This document shows, piece by piece, positions 38,501-52,300 of a stretch of 64,000 nucleotides of DNA. Under the pieces are notes generated by a model, which was given only the letters and a program-made list of their open reading frames with translations, had not been told where the DNA came from and did no database searches. Positions within the stretch are counted from its first letter, which is position 1; every line of letters starts with the position of its first letter. This stretch comes from Aricia agestis (Eukaryota > Arthropoda > Insecta > Lepidoptera > Lycaenidae): assembly GCF_905147365.1 (NCBI RefSeq), contig NC_056420.1, positions 9,248,001 through 9,312,000 on the forward strand. Reading direction: 5' to 3'. Both the position numbers and the translations under genes were made by a program.

Positions 38501-41500
38501 GTGTGTGCAGTTGCACGTCGAGAACATGCTGAACATGATCGCCGACTCTGTGCTGCAGGAGCAGCCGCCTCGAGCATCTGGTGAGTGACAGAGATGGCAA
38601 TACAACCGAGAGAGATAGGGCGACGGCTCGTGGGGAGCTGAACATGTGCAGACCACTCGAGCATTTGGTGTGTTGTGACGTGTATTGCAATAGATAGATA
38701 GCAAATTACACAAGATAGTGATTCTAAAATCTGAGTAGGAGAAAACATCGTAATAAATTTATGTTCATTAGAGAGAGATAGCATTATATTACACACCACG
38801 CCGCAAACGTATCAAAATAACATAGACCGTTATTTTGATTACGAATGTAACTAATAAAAAAAATACCGTTCCTTATTTAATAAGATTTTGCTTTACAGAT
38901 TAACGAATTCGTCCACAAACGTACGGTGACCCGTCGCTTGATCGCGTCCGACGTAAACAGTCCGCGATCCTTCGAATGGCTCTGCGAAATGCGATTCTAC
39001 TTCGACCCGAGGAACAATGACGTAAGTCGAGAAATTATTAGAAATTAGTTTCTTGTTTCTTGAGTTATAATAACACTTGAATATTGTATAGGAAATAGCT
39101 CTAACAAGCATTGTATGTTGACAAAGTAACGAGCGCTGAACCAACATTGATCGATGTAAACATGTCCAGCATGAAACTACTGAACCAGCACTAATAAATA
39201 TTCAATTTGACAGGTATTACAACAACTGACCATCCACATGGCGAACGCTAAATTCCTATACGGCTTCGAGTACCTGGGAGTCCAAGACCGTCTGGTACAG
39301 ACTCCCCTGACGGACCGCTGCTATCTCACCATGACGCAGGCGCTTGAGGCTAGACTGGGAGGATCTCCGTTCGGTAAGATGTTTGTCTTGGTGTGAAACA
39401 TAAAAAATAGAGATTCAAAGTCTTTTCCAAGAGGCAACAGGTTAAGTAATACTACTCTACTGTTATAGTATAATGTTGTGGTTGGATAATATCAAAGATA
39501 TAACAACAGTATCGGCCAATCGAAGCCTCTTGGCGCAATTTGTTTTTGTATAAAAGTAACTTCGCAAAGGAAATTTATTTTCAGACACGATACGATACGG
39601 TGACGATATTTCCAACATAACAATGTTGGAAATATCGTCACCGCTCTTTAGATTGTAAGCTCGATGATACGACTTTTGTTTTCTTTCATAGGTCCGGCTG
39701 GTACCGGCAAAACGGAGTCCGTGAAAGCGTTGGGTAATCAATTGGGTCGCTTCGTGCTGGTGTTCAACTGCGACGAAACATTCGACTTCCAAGCTATGGG
39801 CAGAATCTTCGTCGGTCTTTGCCAGGTAAGTAATACTTAAAAGTTAAAACCAAAAAAATTTAGACATGTTGTATCTCCAGTTTTGATTTGATGATATTTA
39901 CTTGATGTTAGACAGCTATAGTAATAGATTGGGTTTATAATAAGTTGTATATGACTATAGGTAGGAGCATGGGGTTGCTTCGACGAGTTCAATCGTCTGG
40001 AGGAGAGGATGTTGTCCGCCGTGTCGCAACAGGTGCAGACCATACAAGAGGCGCTGAAGAGCCACCAGGAGGGAGATAATACGGGTTCGTTTATAACTTT
40101 AACTCCTTTAGTAAAAAAAGGTTACACTTTTAACACGCTATACAAAGTTTAGTCCTTGTTTGTAACGCCACTTTCACCATTAAAATAAACTAGAATAAAA
40201 ATATGTTGTAAAGCAATTTCTCAGTGTAAATATTGATTTAAATATGGGGGTATAACTGAAAGCAAGTTTATAACTTTCCTATATTAAAACATAACTACAA
40301 TGTAAATACAAGTATGATAGCAATACTTATTTTAAATGGTAATTACAAATTAATTTTAATATTTTTGGAAAAATCTTGCGTTATGCTTCATTATCATCAT
40401 CATTATCAGCCTATTGCCGTCCACTACTGAACGTAGCACGTAGGCCTCCCCCAATGAGCGCCAACGATCTCGATCTTGGGCAGCCCTCATCCATCCGCTA
40501 CCAGCCACTTTCTCCAAATCGTCAATCCACCGTGTCGCGGACTCGCGGGACGTTCTACACTACGTTTGCCTAAGCGTGGTCTCCACTCTAACACTTGCCT
40601 GTTCCTTGAACGTGATGCTTACTTTAATTTATTTCTTTTAGCTAAGTCGATCACAGTCGAGCTAGTGGGCAAACAAGTGCGCGTGAGTCAGGACATGGCG
40701 ATATTCATCACCATGAACCCCGGGTACGCCGGCCGCTCTAACCTGCCCGATAACCTGAAGAAGCTGTTCCGTAGTTTAGCCATGACGACCCCGGACAGAC
40801 AGCTCATAGCTGAAGTGATGCTGTTCAGCCAGGGATTCAGGACTGCGGAGAAACTGGCTTGCAAGATTGTGCCGTTCTTTAAGTGAGTATAGTTTGGATT
40901 AGAAAAGTCTTTGGTTGACATTGTATTATTTAGTACCAAGTAGGGTCTTCAAAATATGTTATCGTGCTTCTGTATCGTCCCTGTAGGCCTACTACGAAAC
41001 TGTTTTGAGACTCAAACAATCAGAGTCTCAAAACAGTTTCATGGTGCTTGTACCTGTTACGTAGAAAGAGACGACTATGGAAATTGACGACAAAATCCTG
41101 CTTGAACACTTTTATGTAAGCAATCTAATTGCAATTATTAAACTTTTTTTGTTAATTTTTAACAGATTATGTGACGAACAACTGTCCAACCAATCCCACT
41201 ACGACTTCGGTCTGCGTGCGCTCAAGTCTGTGCTAGTGTCCGCCGGTAACGTGAAACGAGACCGCATACAGAAGATTAAGGTAATTTTTAACTTTATGAC
41301 GACACATACTAATTTTGCATCTTATTTTTTTCAAACACCGAATCTTCAGTGATGCTTACCACTGACTAGCTTTTTTTATGAAATAAGGGGGCAAACGAGC
41401 AAACGGGTCACCTGGTAAATCTAAAAGATGTGAATGAATTACTACTGATGTGACTAGATTTTACTAGATAGTTTGTGAATTCGGCCATGAGTCTTGTATC

Positions 41501-44500
41501 TTTTTATATTTGCTGTACGCAATTTGTATCAATCTGACTTTGTGATACTACGTTTATTTATTTCATAATTTTATAATGCAACGACTTATTGATATATTTA
41601 TCCCTAGGAAAACCTCATCGAGCGTGGAACCGAAGTACCGGACGAGGCGTCGATAGCCGAGTCCCTGCCCGAACAAGACATCCTCATTCAGTCGGTGTGC
41701 GAGACGATGGTGCCCAAACTCGTGGCAGAGGACATACCGCTGCTGTTCTCGCTGCTTAACGACGTGTTCCCCAACGTGGGGTATACTCGGGCTGAGATGA
41801 CCGGTGAGTTAGAGGAAGTAGAATGTTGATATACTTTGCGCCAAATCCGAGGGTATGTCAAAAATATTGCTAGTTAGAGTGAGATAGAGACTACTTCTCG
41901 ATCTATCGATCTACTTTTCAAAATTAACGCGTGGAATATAATAAAGTTTGTGTAACTAAGTCGCACATTTGAAGCATAAGCCATTAAAATTAAAAGATAC
42001 GTGTTCACAAAGCACGGCACTCATGTACGCTGACATCAAATTGGTTAGGGGTCATGGACAGAAAATTAAAATACTAACATAAAGATAAATCTTATTATGT
42101 CACTTTCTCAAAATCATTTATTTCGTAAAGGCTTGAAGAACGAAATTCGAGCAGTTTGCGCGGAGGAATTCCTCGTTTGTGGTGAGGGAGACGAACACGG
42201 CAACACATGGATGGAAAAGGTATTTTACAAACCCATTCTAAACAATTTAACAATTAATCGCAACCTAGCACGATTTACCGTCATTGACCATCGAACACGA
42301 GTTTTTTTGACGTGTCATAATCGGTGATGGAGTGAATAAGATATATACATATATTATGCCATTAATATTTATATTAATCATTAACTGATTGGATTAAAAT
42401 AACATTTATAACATTTGCTTATTAAATTTAATTTAAGTTTATAACACGGACTGTACTTTACGACTGTCTTTAAAAAGTCTAACAAAAAGTTTAGTCTTGT
42501 CGCCACTGAAAAAAAAATGTGTTTTTTATTGGAGATAATTTTAGTAGTATGTAATTGGCTATATTATTTGGTTTCTGGTTATCACTTACGTTGTTTTTTT
42601 TTATTACGGGTTAGTAAATGAGTAAGATTAGTTAGTTGTAAAGCACAGTCCATGCATGCATACACGGTGGTCGGTCCGTGAGTGAATGCAATACGTTTCC
42701 ATGCTAACCGCTACGGCGCTAGCGGCGTACAGCGGCGTCGCGCGCGCAGCACAGCACGTGGATAGAGAAGGTCAGTGTGTACGTGTGCGCGAACACTCTC
42801 CCACCTTCTCAAATTGGATGGATTATATTGTCAAAACTGTCTATAGTCTTACATGGTCTTCATTTGTATGGGAATATACTGGGGGCATGTTGTAGAATTT
42901 CGTGGATTTGTTGCTAACGTTTCGAAAACTGTAGTTTTGTCGCAAACAAAAATACATAGATTGATAAATAATGCTGGTAAAGTGAAGTTACATTGGTGAA
43001 CTTTATTGTATTTAACTAACAATTGTTTGGTATGGGTTGATTAATACAATACTAACTTCACTAACACAAATAATCTTAATCTACGTTCACTTATGTATAG
43101 CTTCAAATGTCTTGTTTGCAAAGTGTCGCACTTTTTTATTTTCTCTTTCTTTCGCTCCACAGCCATTTTTTCATTATATTCATTTTCACTTTCAAAAAAT
43201 AAGTCACTGACGTCACACAGCACCGATGGACATTAATGATGAAATAAGTACGAGTATTTGTATTTATTGGACTCAAACTTAGTAGCTCCTCCGGCAGTTG
43301 CGTATAGACGCGACGCATAATTGTTGTGTACGCAAAATGCGTGCTGATTTGCTGTCAACGATTTGGTCACAAATGTAAAGGCGCGAGCGAGCTATTAACC
43401 ATGCGTCTATGCGCAATTTACTGTTCAATTGGGATATTATGAACATGTTTGCATGATTTAGGTACGCTAAATACCTGTTAAAAATTCTTTATTATTTCTT
43501 AAAGGCCAAGCTTTTAATTCTTCCTTCTACATTTCTAATTTAAGTAGACAGTATTGTTTTAATGGAATATTATGAATACAGGTGCTCCAACTGTACCAAA
43601 TCTGCAAGTTGAACCATGGACTTATGATGGTCGGTCCATCAGGCAGTGGCAAATCTACTGCTTGGCGCGTCTTGTTGAAGGCATTGGAACGGTTTGTATA
43701 CTTTTTTGTATAATCTCCTCATTATGTGACTCATAATCATGTCACTATTTCGTTTATTTAAATTAAATTTCTGTGTTTCTATAGTTTCGAAGGAGTAGAG
43801 GGCGTGGCTCATGTTATCGACCCGAAGGCCATGTCCAAGGAAACCCTGTATGGTGTGCTGGATCCCAACACCCGAGAATGGACGGACGGTCTCTTTACGC
43901 ATGTGCTAAGGTTGGTACTTTATTTTAGTTGAGTACGTTTATCATGTAAAGCGTCATGTCGGTGTCATTTATCAACTTCTTAGCGGACTTGTCTTATGAC
44001 TTACTTGACTCGAACATTTGCCACAACCTTGCGAAAATTATATCAAAACAACTTCTGTGTTGTATTCCTACAAGTCTTGCTACCTATTGTTAGTTATCAA
44101 ATTAAATTATAATTATAAATAAACAAATATTTCGTAGAAAAATCATCGACAACGTCCGCGGCGAGATCAACAAGCGTCAATGGATCATATTTGACGGCGA
44201 CGTGGACCCGGAGTGGGTGGAGAACCTCAACTCCGTTCTGGACGACAACAAGCTGCTGACGCTGCCCAACGGCGAGCGACTGTCGCTGCCGCCCAACGTG
44301 CGCGTCATGTTCGAGGTGTGTTCTAGAACATTCTAGCATCATCACGTATGGATCATATTCGACGGCGACGTGGACCCGGAGTGGGTGGAGAACACTCGCT
44401 GCCGCCCAACGTACGCGTTTCGGAAACGTCCAGAGATATTGACGGACAAAGACCCGGCTACTCTATATACCTCTTGGAAAGATTTCTAATTTGTGTATCA

Positions 44501-47500
44501 CCACTAAAACCAAAATTTTTTGTCATCAGGTTCAAGATCTGAAATACGCGACGCTTGCCACCGTGTCTCGCTGTGGCATGGTGTGGTTCTCACAAGACGT
44601 GCTAACCACGGAAATGATCTTCGAGAACTACTTGCTCAGGTATTTAGTCTCATATTTAATATTTTAGTTTAACTAGAGTTTTATTGACCGGCTGTACCCT
44701 ATTGGGACAACCGACTAGAATAAGATTTAGTGTAATTAGGGTAGTGTTTTAAAGCAGATTTTATTGAAAATAACTTATTATTTTTATATTATAATTGACA
44801 AAAATTCCCCTATTGGGACTACTATTAATATTTACATTTTAATAATAATTTTAAACCACTTATTATACATAGAAATTTATAATTATATACACATATTAAA
44901 ATAAAACACTACACTATTTTAGATATACATTTATATTAATAACCTGACGCGTTCCCCCAATAAATAAACTAAACTAAAACAATAAAACAAGCAAAATGGC
45001 CATGGTACATACGCCTAAGATGGGTGCAAAACCGAAAAAGACAAAGGGCAAGCCCTCCCTTGAGGTCCTGCAGAGTTACCAACAAAGCAGCCCTATATTG
45101 CAGAAACGAACAGATTCCGCTGAGGCCCTTCTGGCAGAGGTAAGCGGGATAGTTAAAAACAGTATCTATCTGCTAAACCAGAACAGTAATATGAGAGGAG
45201 ACTTGAGGTCAGGTTTAGCAGATAATCTGGAAAAACTGGAAGGAAAAATAGGTGACATAGAGCGATTAGTAAGGAGGGAATCGATAGGAAAAGGAAAAGG
45301 AATTATAAAGGATTCGGAAGTACAATGTAAAATAGAAACAAACGAAGGGAATACTACTAATTGCGATAGCAAGGAGTTAATATTACAAATGTACCATAGG
45401 CTAAAATTTGAAATACATGATAGGACAGACAATATAAAGGAACTTGCAGAAGAGCAGATTAAGATGTTCGTTAATAAAGCAAATGATGAGGTAGAGCAGG
45501 AAACAAGAAAGGATACTTCTAAGGTAGTGAGAGTTATGCCGTCAAGGCGGCGGCGGGGGGAGTAAAAACCCTACCGTCGGAGCCGAGGCCCATAACCGTC
45601 CACTCCTTAGCGGTGACGGACAAAGAAAACGAAATGACAGGACAAGAGATAGTGGATAGTGTAGGCAAAATAATAGAGGCAAGAAAGGAGGGTATAAAAG
45701 TAGAAAGGATACGAAAAGGGAAAGGGAGGAAGGTGATAATAGGCTTTAGGGACAGAAAAGAGAGAGACGAAGTAAGAAAAAAGATAGAGATATGTGCAAG
45801 GGATAAGCTAGAAGTGGAAATAGTGAAAAATAAGGACCCCCAGGTTATTCTGTATGGGGTGCTGAAGTCGAACACGGACAACGACATTTGTGACGCAATC
45901 CGTGTTCAGAATAAGCACCTCATACAGCATATCCTGGATGGGGATGAGCACAGGATAAGGGTCAAATATCGAAAGCGTGGTAAGGATGCCCATACTGAGC
46001 ACGTCGTGCTGGAGGTTTCTCCGGAGATATGGCTGTGCCTCACTAGAGAAGGCCGCGCATACATTGATATGCAGAGGGTGCGGGTCGCCGACCAGTCCCC
46101 CCTAATACAGTGCTCGCACTGTTTGGGGTACGGACACGGGAAGCGATTCTGCGCCGATATTGCTGCGGAAGTGAGGTGCGGCCATTGCTCCGGAACACAC
46201 CACAAATCACAGTGTGAGGGTTTCGAGGCGGGTACTGAGCCATGCTGCATTAATTGTAATAAGAATAATTTAAAAGCAAACCATGGCGCGTTCAGTTCGG
46301 AGTGCCCGATTAGGCGAAAATGGGAAGGTATAGCGCATGCGGCGGTGTCGTATGATCCTGCAGACGATGCGTTCGTGGAACGTACATGGCTCTACGAACG
46401 CACACGTGACGATACTACGATACCGTCGCAGTACAGCTGTTAACATAAATGTAGAGCCAGTTAAGTGTTCAAAATAATTAATTGTATTGTTTGTAGTAAA
46501 TAGTGAATTTACAGCGGCAATCATAGCAATGTAGCAATATGTATTTATAAAAAAAAAAAAAATTATATCTCTTTACTTAGCATTTATTTGATGTAGCAAA
46601 TAAAGCAGAAGTAGAAACATTATTGTAATATATTGTATTATTGTATTAAGTTATGTATTCCTATAATAGTCAAATAGTATTAATAATGTAAACCAATAGT
46701 ATTAAATAAAATAGCCTAATAGTATTAAGAACATTTGTATATAACATAACGGCTCTACATTTATGTATCAAATCATCAGTACTTCTACGTCGAATCGGCC
46801 ACACCGGCTGAATGTGATGCAATAATTAATATATATGAATATGTGCTGAAACCATAAATTACTGATGTTCGCTCGAACCAAGACCTATAAGATAAGGAAG
46901 AATGTACCATGTACTAAATATTGTAATCATAAAATGTGCAAACTGAATGTAAAATTATTATACATGTAAAATATATTGTAAATGTATAAGTATGAAATAA
47001 AAATTATAATGTAAATTTTATAGGTAATAACTAATAAGACAAAGTAAAAAGTTGTAATAGCAAAGAAAGATATATTGAAAGGAAATAATTGTTGATAGTA
47101 AAAACCAAGTGTAAAAAATGTAAAAGATTAATGTCTTAAAAAAATACACAAATATATAAATGTAAACAACTAGGACATGTAAAACTATTTAAAACGCACA
47201 TGTAGTAAATAAATAAATGTAGTAATTGTCCCTTATCATGTAAGGGGGAACAAGAAAAAAAAAATAAAAAAAAAACCATAGAGCATGGTAGATATTTAAC
47301 ATTTTGTTTATTTATTACCTTACCTTCATTTTTCTCCACCAGACTGAGGAATATCCCATTGGAGGACGGAGAAGAAGACTCGTTCAGTATTGTGATGGCG
47401 GCTCCCACTGCGGGCGGGGATCAAAATGCTGTTGAGAACATACTGTCACCAGCGTTACAGGTAATAAACATTTCTGCTATAATAGACATTTGCTTATTTA

Positions 47501-49262
47501 TTTTTAAACATTCAGGTTAATGCATGATATAAAAAGTGATGTGGTTAGGAATCACATTCAACTGATTATGATTACAAATCATACTAATGCTAAAGGGTGA
47601 TTCTAAAGTCTGTTTTAAAAAGAACATTCAGGTAATATAACTCTATGCAGTCACTCTTTAGCAGTATTTTAGTCGATACAATATTTGCATTCAAATTTTA
47701 AAATGACGAGTCTAATTTTTTGCCTTTGTTTTTTTTTTTCTTAGACGCAACGCGATGTAGCCGCGATTCTCCAACCGCTGTTCTACGGAGACGGTCTGGT
47801 AGTCAAGTGTTTGGAGCGCGCCGTGTCCCTAGACCATATTATGGACTTCACCCGCCATCGTGCGCTCTCGTCGCTACACTCTATGCTTAACCGTGGTGTC
47901 AGGTAAGATATTTTATTGCGGGGCACAAAAATACTATCTTGTTGGACAGAAATTCTTAGAATGACAAAGACAAAACTAGAAGGCGGAATAGCTAGGATGT
48001 AGGACACTTGACATAGTAGTTAACCATCGTTTATTTTTATTAGCTTTGTTATTCTCAGTGTTGCTCTTTAAATTCGAATATTCAATGTTCTATTTGTTAA
48101 TCGAGATTTATGTAATTAGGAACATCCTGGCATACAACCGCCAACACCCCGACTTCCCGATCACGAACGAACAGTTAGAGGCCTACGTACCGAAATGGCT
48201 CGTGTATTCCCTGCTGTGGTCGTTCGCGGGTGACGCTAAGTTAAAGGTAAACAGTTAAATGCACACATAAACATAGTATAACACTTTTAGCTTTTAATAT
48301 AAAAAGGTGTAAATAAGATTTGCGTGAAAGTGATGTTGCATTTGTAGGGTATTTCAATAAGCAATACATCTAATATTTTCTTACAGGATCGTAATGAGTT
48401 GGGTGACTTCATAAGATCAGCGAGCACAATGCAGCTACCTAACTGCGGACCTAACCAGCACATAATCGATTTTGAGGTAATTTTCGCACTCATTAAGTGC
48501 ACCTACAATTTGTACAGATCCCATTATGGATGTTTTTTATGTTAAATTAAATTTTAGTAGTAATAAAGTATACAGGGTGTAACAAAAATAAGTGATAATA
48601 CTTTAGGGTGTGTACGTGTTCCTTGGAGAGAGTTCACTGTGAAAGTAGCAGCGCTGAAAGACCAAAAAATTTTTTCACTTTTGTATGGGGAAACTCGTGA
48701 CGCTCGGACCCTTGCCCATACAAAAGTGAAAAAATTTTTTGGTCTTTCAGCGCTGCTACTTTCACAGTAAACTCTCTACAAGGAACACGTACACACCCTA
48801 AAGTATTATCACTTATTTTTGTTACACCTTGTATAAATACGTTTTTGGTGATCAAATAACAAAAATTAGATAATATGACGTATATACTATATAATAAGTG
48901 TAAGAATCACTTAAAGACAATAAATGTCACTTAATCTTTTGTCTTGCTCGCACTGATATTTTTTTCTCACTCACACATATTAGCTTAGTCGTTTCTTTCA
49001 TTAATCGATGAATATGTCGACAGGTATCAATGACCGGCGAATGGGTGCCGTGGTCGGCGAAGGTGCCGCAGATCGAGGTGGAGACCCATAAGGTTGCGGC
49101 GCCCGATGTGGTCGTGCCAACACTCGATACCGTGCGACACGAGGCCTTGTTATACACGTGGTTGGCTGAGCATAAGCCTCTCGGTAAGTACACAGGCAGA
49201 GAGAAAGAGATGCAACTAAATTTGACAAATGAGGAGAAATGTGTTAGTACGCTATACGCACA

Positions 49263-49304
<42 letters not shown>

Positions 49305-52300
49305 TGGAGCTACTGCAATCTACACATTAATGAGGAAAACATAACTGCGCCTTACACCGCTACACCAGTGCTATTTTCACTAATTCTGTATAGTGTATAC
49401 TGTTAATTTGACATATCAATTAATATGCAGTGTGGTCGCAGAGCTGGTAGATCATATCTGCTTGTCCTCATCGTTTGCATTACGTTTCCACAGGGTCACG
49501 ATAGGAGTGTTATAGCAATATTTTGTGCTTCAGTAAGAGATAAATAGATACTAAAAATAGGTCACTGTATGAATTTACACAACTCAACATATTATCCAAA
49601 TTAAGAGGTTCACAAATAATCCAAATACATTAATATGCCAGTTTTTTAAAGCATGTACTTCTTTTCTCTCATCATCAAATCATTAAAATATAAACCAACT
49701 TCCTAGTCCTCTGCGGTCCGCCGGGTTCGGGTAAAACGATGACGCTGTTCTCGGCGCTGCGAGCCCTGCCAGACATGGAGGTAGTGGGCCTCAACTTTTC
49801 GTCCGCCACCACGCCCGAGCTGCTCCTCAAGACTTTCGACCACTACTGCGAGTACCGCAAGACTCCTAATGGCGTCGTGCTGGCGCCAGTGCAGGTATTT
49901 AAAAAACTGCATGTGTTGCTTTATATTGATACATACAAAATGCTGACCTGGATGAACCATGTTTATGTAAGTACAGCCACTGGAATCTAGATATGACGAA
50001 TTTAAACAATATTAGTACAGTGCTGATATAGAGCCGGAACTTGTGATACTTTGCCAGATACTGTATCCGAGTACTTAGCGACCTAACTTGCTTGTCTAAA
50101 ATCAAAAATGTATGGTTTTTAATATTGCGTGATACAAGTTGTTAATCATTAATGATATTAGCTTATTTCAATTCGAAAGGAATACTAAAATATTTTTAAA
50201 TATATAACGGGTAAATCTGAAAAAAGGGGGAAGACTAAATCATTTTGGGTTTACCTTATAAATACTGTATATCTGTATTAATTTTATTTTCTCTTACATA
50301 GCTGGGCAAATGGCTAGTATTATTCTGCGACGAGATCAACTTGCCGGACATGGATCAGTACGGCACGCAGAGAGTCATCTCCTTCCTCCGACAGCTACTC
50401 GAACATAAAGGATTCTACAGAGCAAGTGGTAATTATTGATTTCTACGAAGCTTTTACGACTAATAATTTTATGTAGTCTTCTTTATAAGCCATTGTTAAG
50501 TGACGATTGTAGGTTTTAAAATGTTGTAAGCATTTAATCGACATTTGTTTATTTCTAACTTTGTTTCAATATTTTCAAAAAGAAGCATTATAAAATATTT
50601 GGATGTGAAAACATATTTTAAAAAATAAGAGAAATTAAACAATATTAAAAATTGTGTTCAGATCACTCATGGGTGCATCTCGAGCGTATCCAATTCGTGG
50701 GAGCGTGCAACCCGCCCACCGACCCCGGCCGCAAGCCACTATCGCACCGTTTACTGCGCCACGTTCCCGTCATATACGTCGACTACCCCGGAGAGACGTC
50801 GCTCGAACAGGTATAATACTCTTGATTTGTCCGCTGCATAGTCCTTGGTGTTTACGACTTTTGTTTTGAAGTTTATTAAGGCTTTCTGTTTTATGCCATA
50901 CTAATTTTTTTTACTGCATATTAAATATTTTACTTTTTTCTTGTAGTAAATTGAATTAAGCTTGTGACTGCAAAATTCATAAGTTGAGTCTGTAAAATCC
51001 ATCAATCAACAAAAACATCGCCATCTGTGTGTAGCACCAGGTTATTAACATTGTTTTATTTGCAGATCTACGGTACATTCACGCGTGCAATGCTGCGTAT
51101 GCAGCCCGCGTTGCGTGGCTACGCGGAACCGCTCACGCAAGCTATGGTGCGGTTGTATCTGGCGTCGCAGGAGCGATTCACGCAGGACATGCAGCCGCAC
51201 TACGTGTACTCGCCGCGTGAGATGACGAGATGGGTGCGCGGTATATGCGAGGCCATCAGGTAATAAACATTATCATACATGAATAAAAGTCAACATGTAT
51301 GTATGTATGTATAAATGTATTTGAACTAAAATTATTTGTATTTAAGGTGGTCGTTTAATGACCTTGATGTTGAAAACGACCTTAAATAAATTAATAAAAA
51401 AAAAAGTCAACATGTATAAGTACAAAATGTATACATATGATATACAACAAAATATTTTATAACATATAACATGATGTTCTAAAATATTTTGTGTAACATA
51501 TTTAATATACTGACCGTATTATGATTAAAACAAGAGGTTGTGGTTTTAAAAACTTAAACATTTAAGAATATTCTGCATTGAAGCATGTTCAATAAATCCA
51601 ATCCATCAAGTTGGTTGTGAATGCTGAAATGAATGTGTAAGTAACACGCACAGTAATATTTTCAGATCCGCTCTGCTCTGTATAAAAAATTAGTAGAATA
51701 ACAATAAAGAGACTTACTTCATCATACAACATATTCCATTGTTATTAAATCTACTTTTTTCCAGGCCGCTAGATAACTTGAGCGTCGAAGGACTGGTCAG
51801 GCTGTGGGCGCACGAGGCACTTCGTCTGTTCCAGGACAGACTTGTTGAAGACTCCGAGCGGCAGTGGACCGATGAGAACATTGATAACGTGGCTATGAGG
51901 TTCTTCCCAGGTACACCACTAGTTTTTACTCTATCTTCAGGCACTTTTTTCAAGTCAAGAAGGCACTGTATAGATTATTTAATTATTAAACTATACATTA
52001 CAACTTCCATAAATTGTTTAATATTGATTTAATTTAGATTTTATTCAGGCTCTTCGAAAAGAAAATCACGTCATTAAAACATGTTCACAGATATTTCGTA
52101 TGTAATAACTTCTCTGTTTGTTATTAGGCATCAACAGAGAACAGGCGCTCGCTCGACCCATTCTATACAGTAACTGGCTCAGCAAGGACTATGTACCAGT
52201 CCAGAGAGATCAACTCAGAGAATACGTGAAAGCCAGGCTAAAGGTACGAATTTTTTCGTCATATTCTATAAGTGTTCATTCTTAAATTAGACATAGTATC

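Noticed and set aside
38115..38799. Several overlapping minus-strand open frames
   Set aside because: Antisense to exon 33 and its tandem copies; the GC-rich repeat keeps all frames open.
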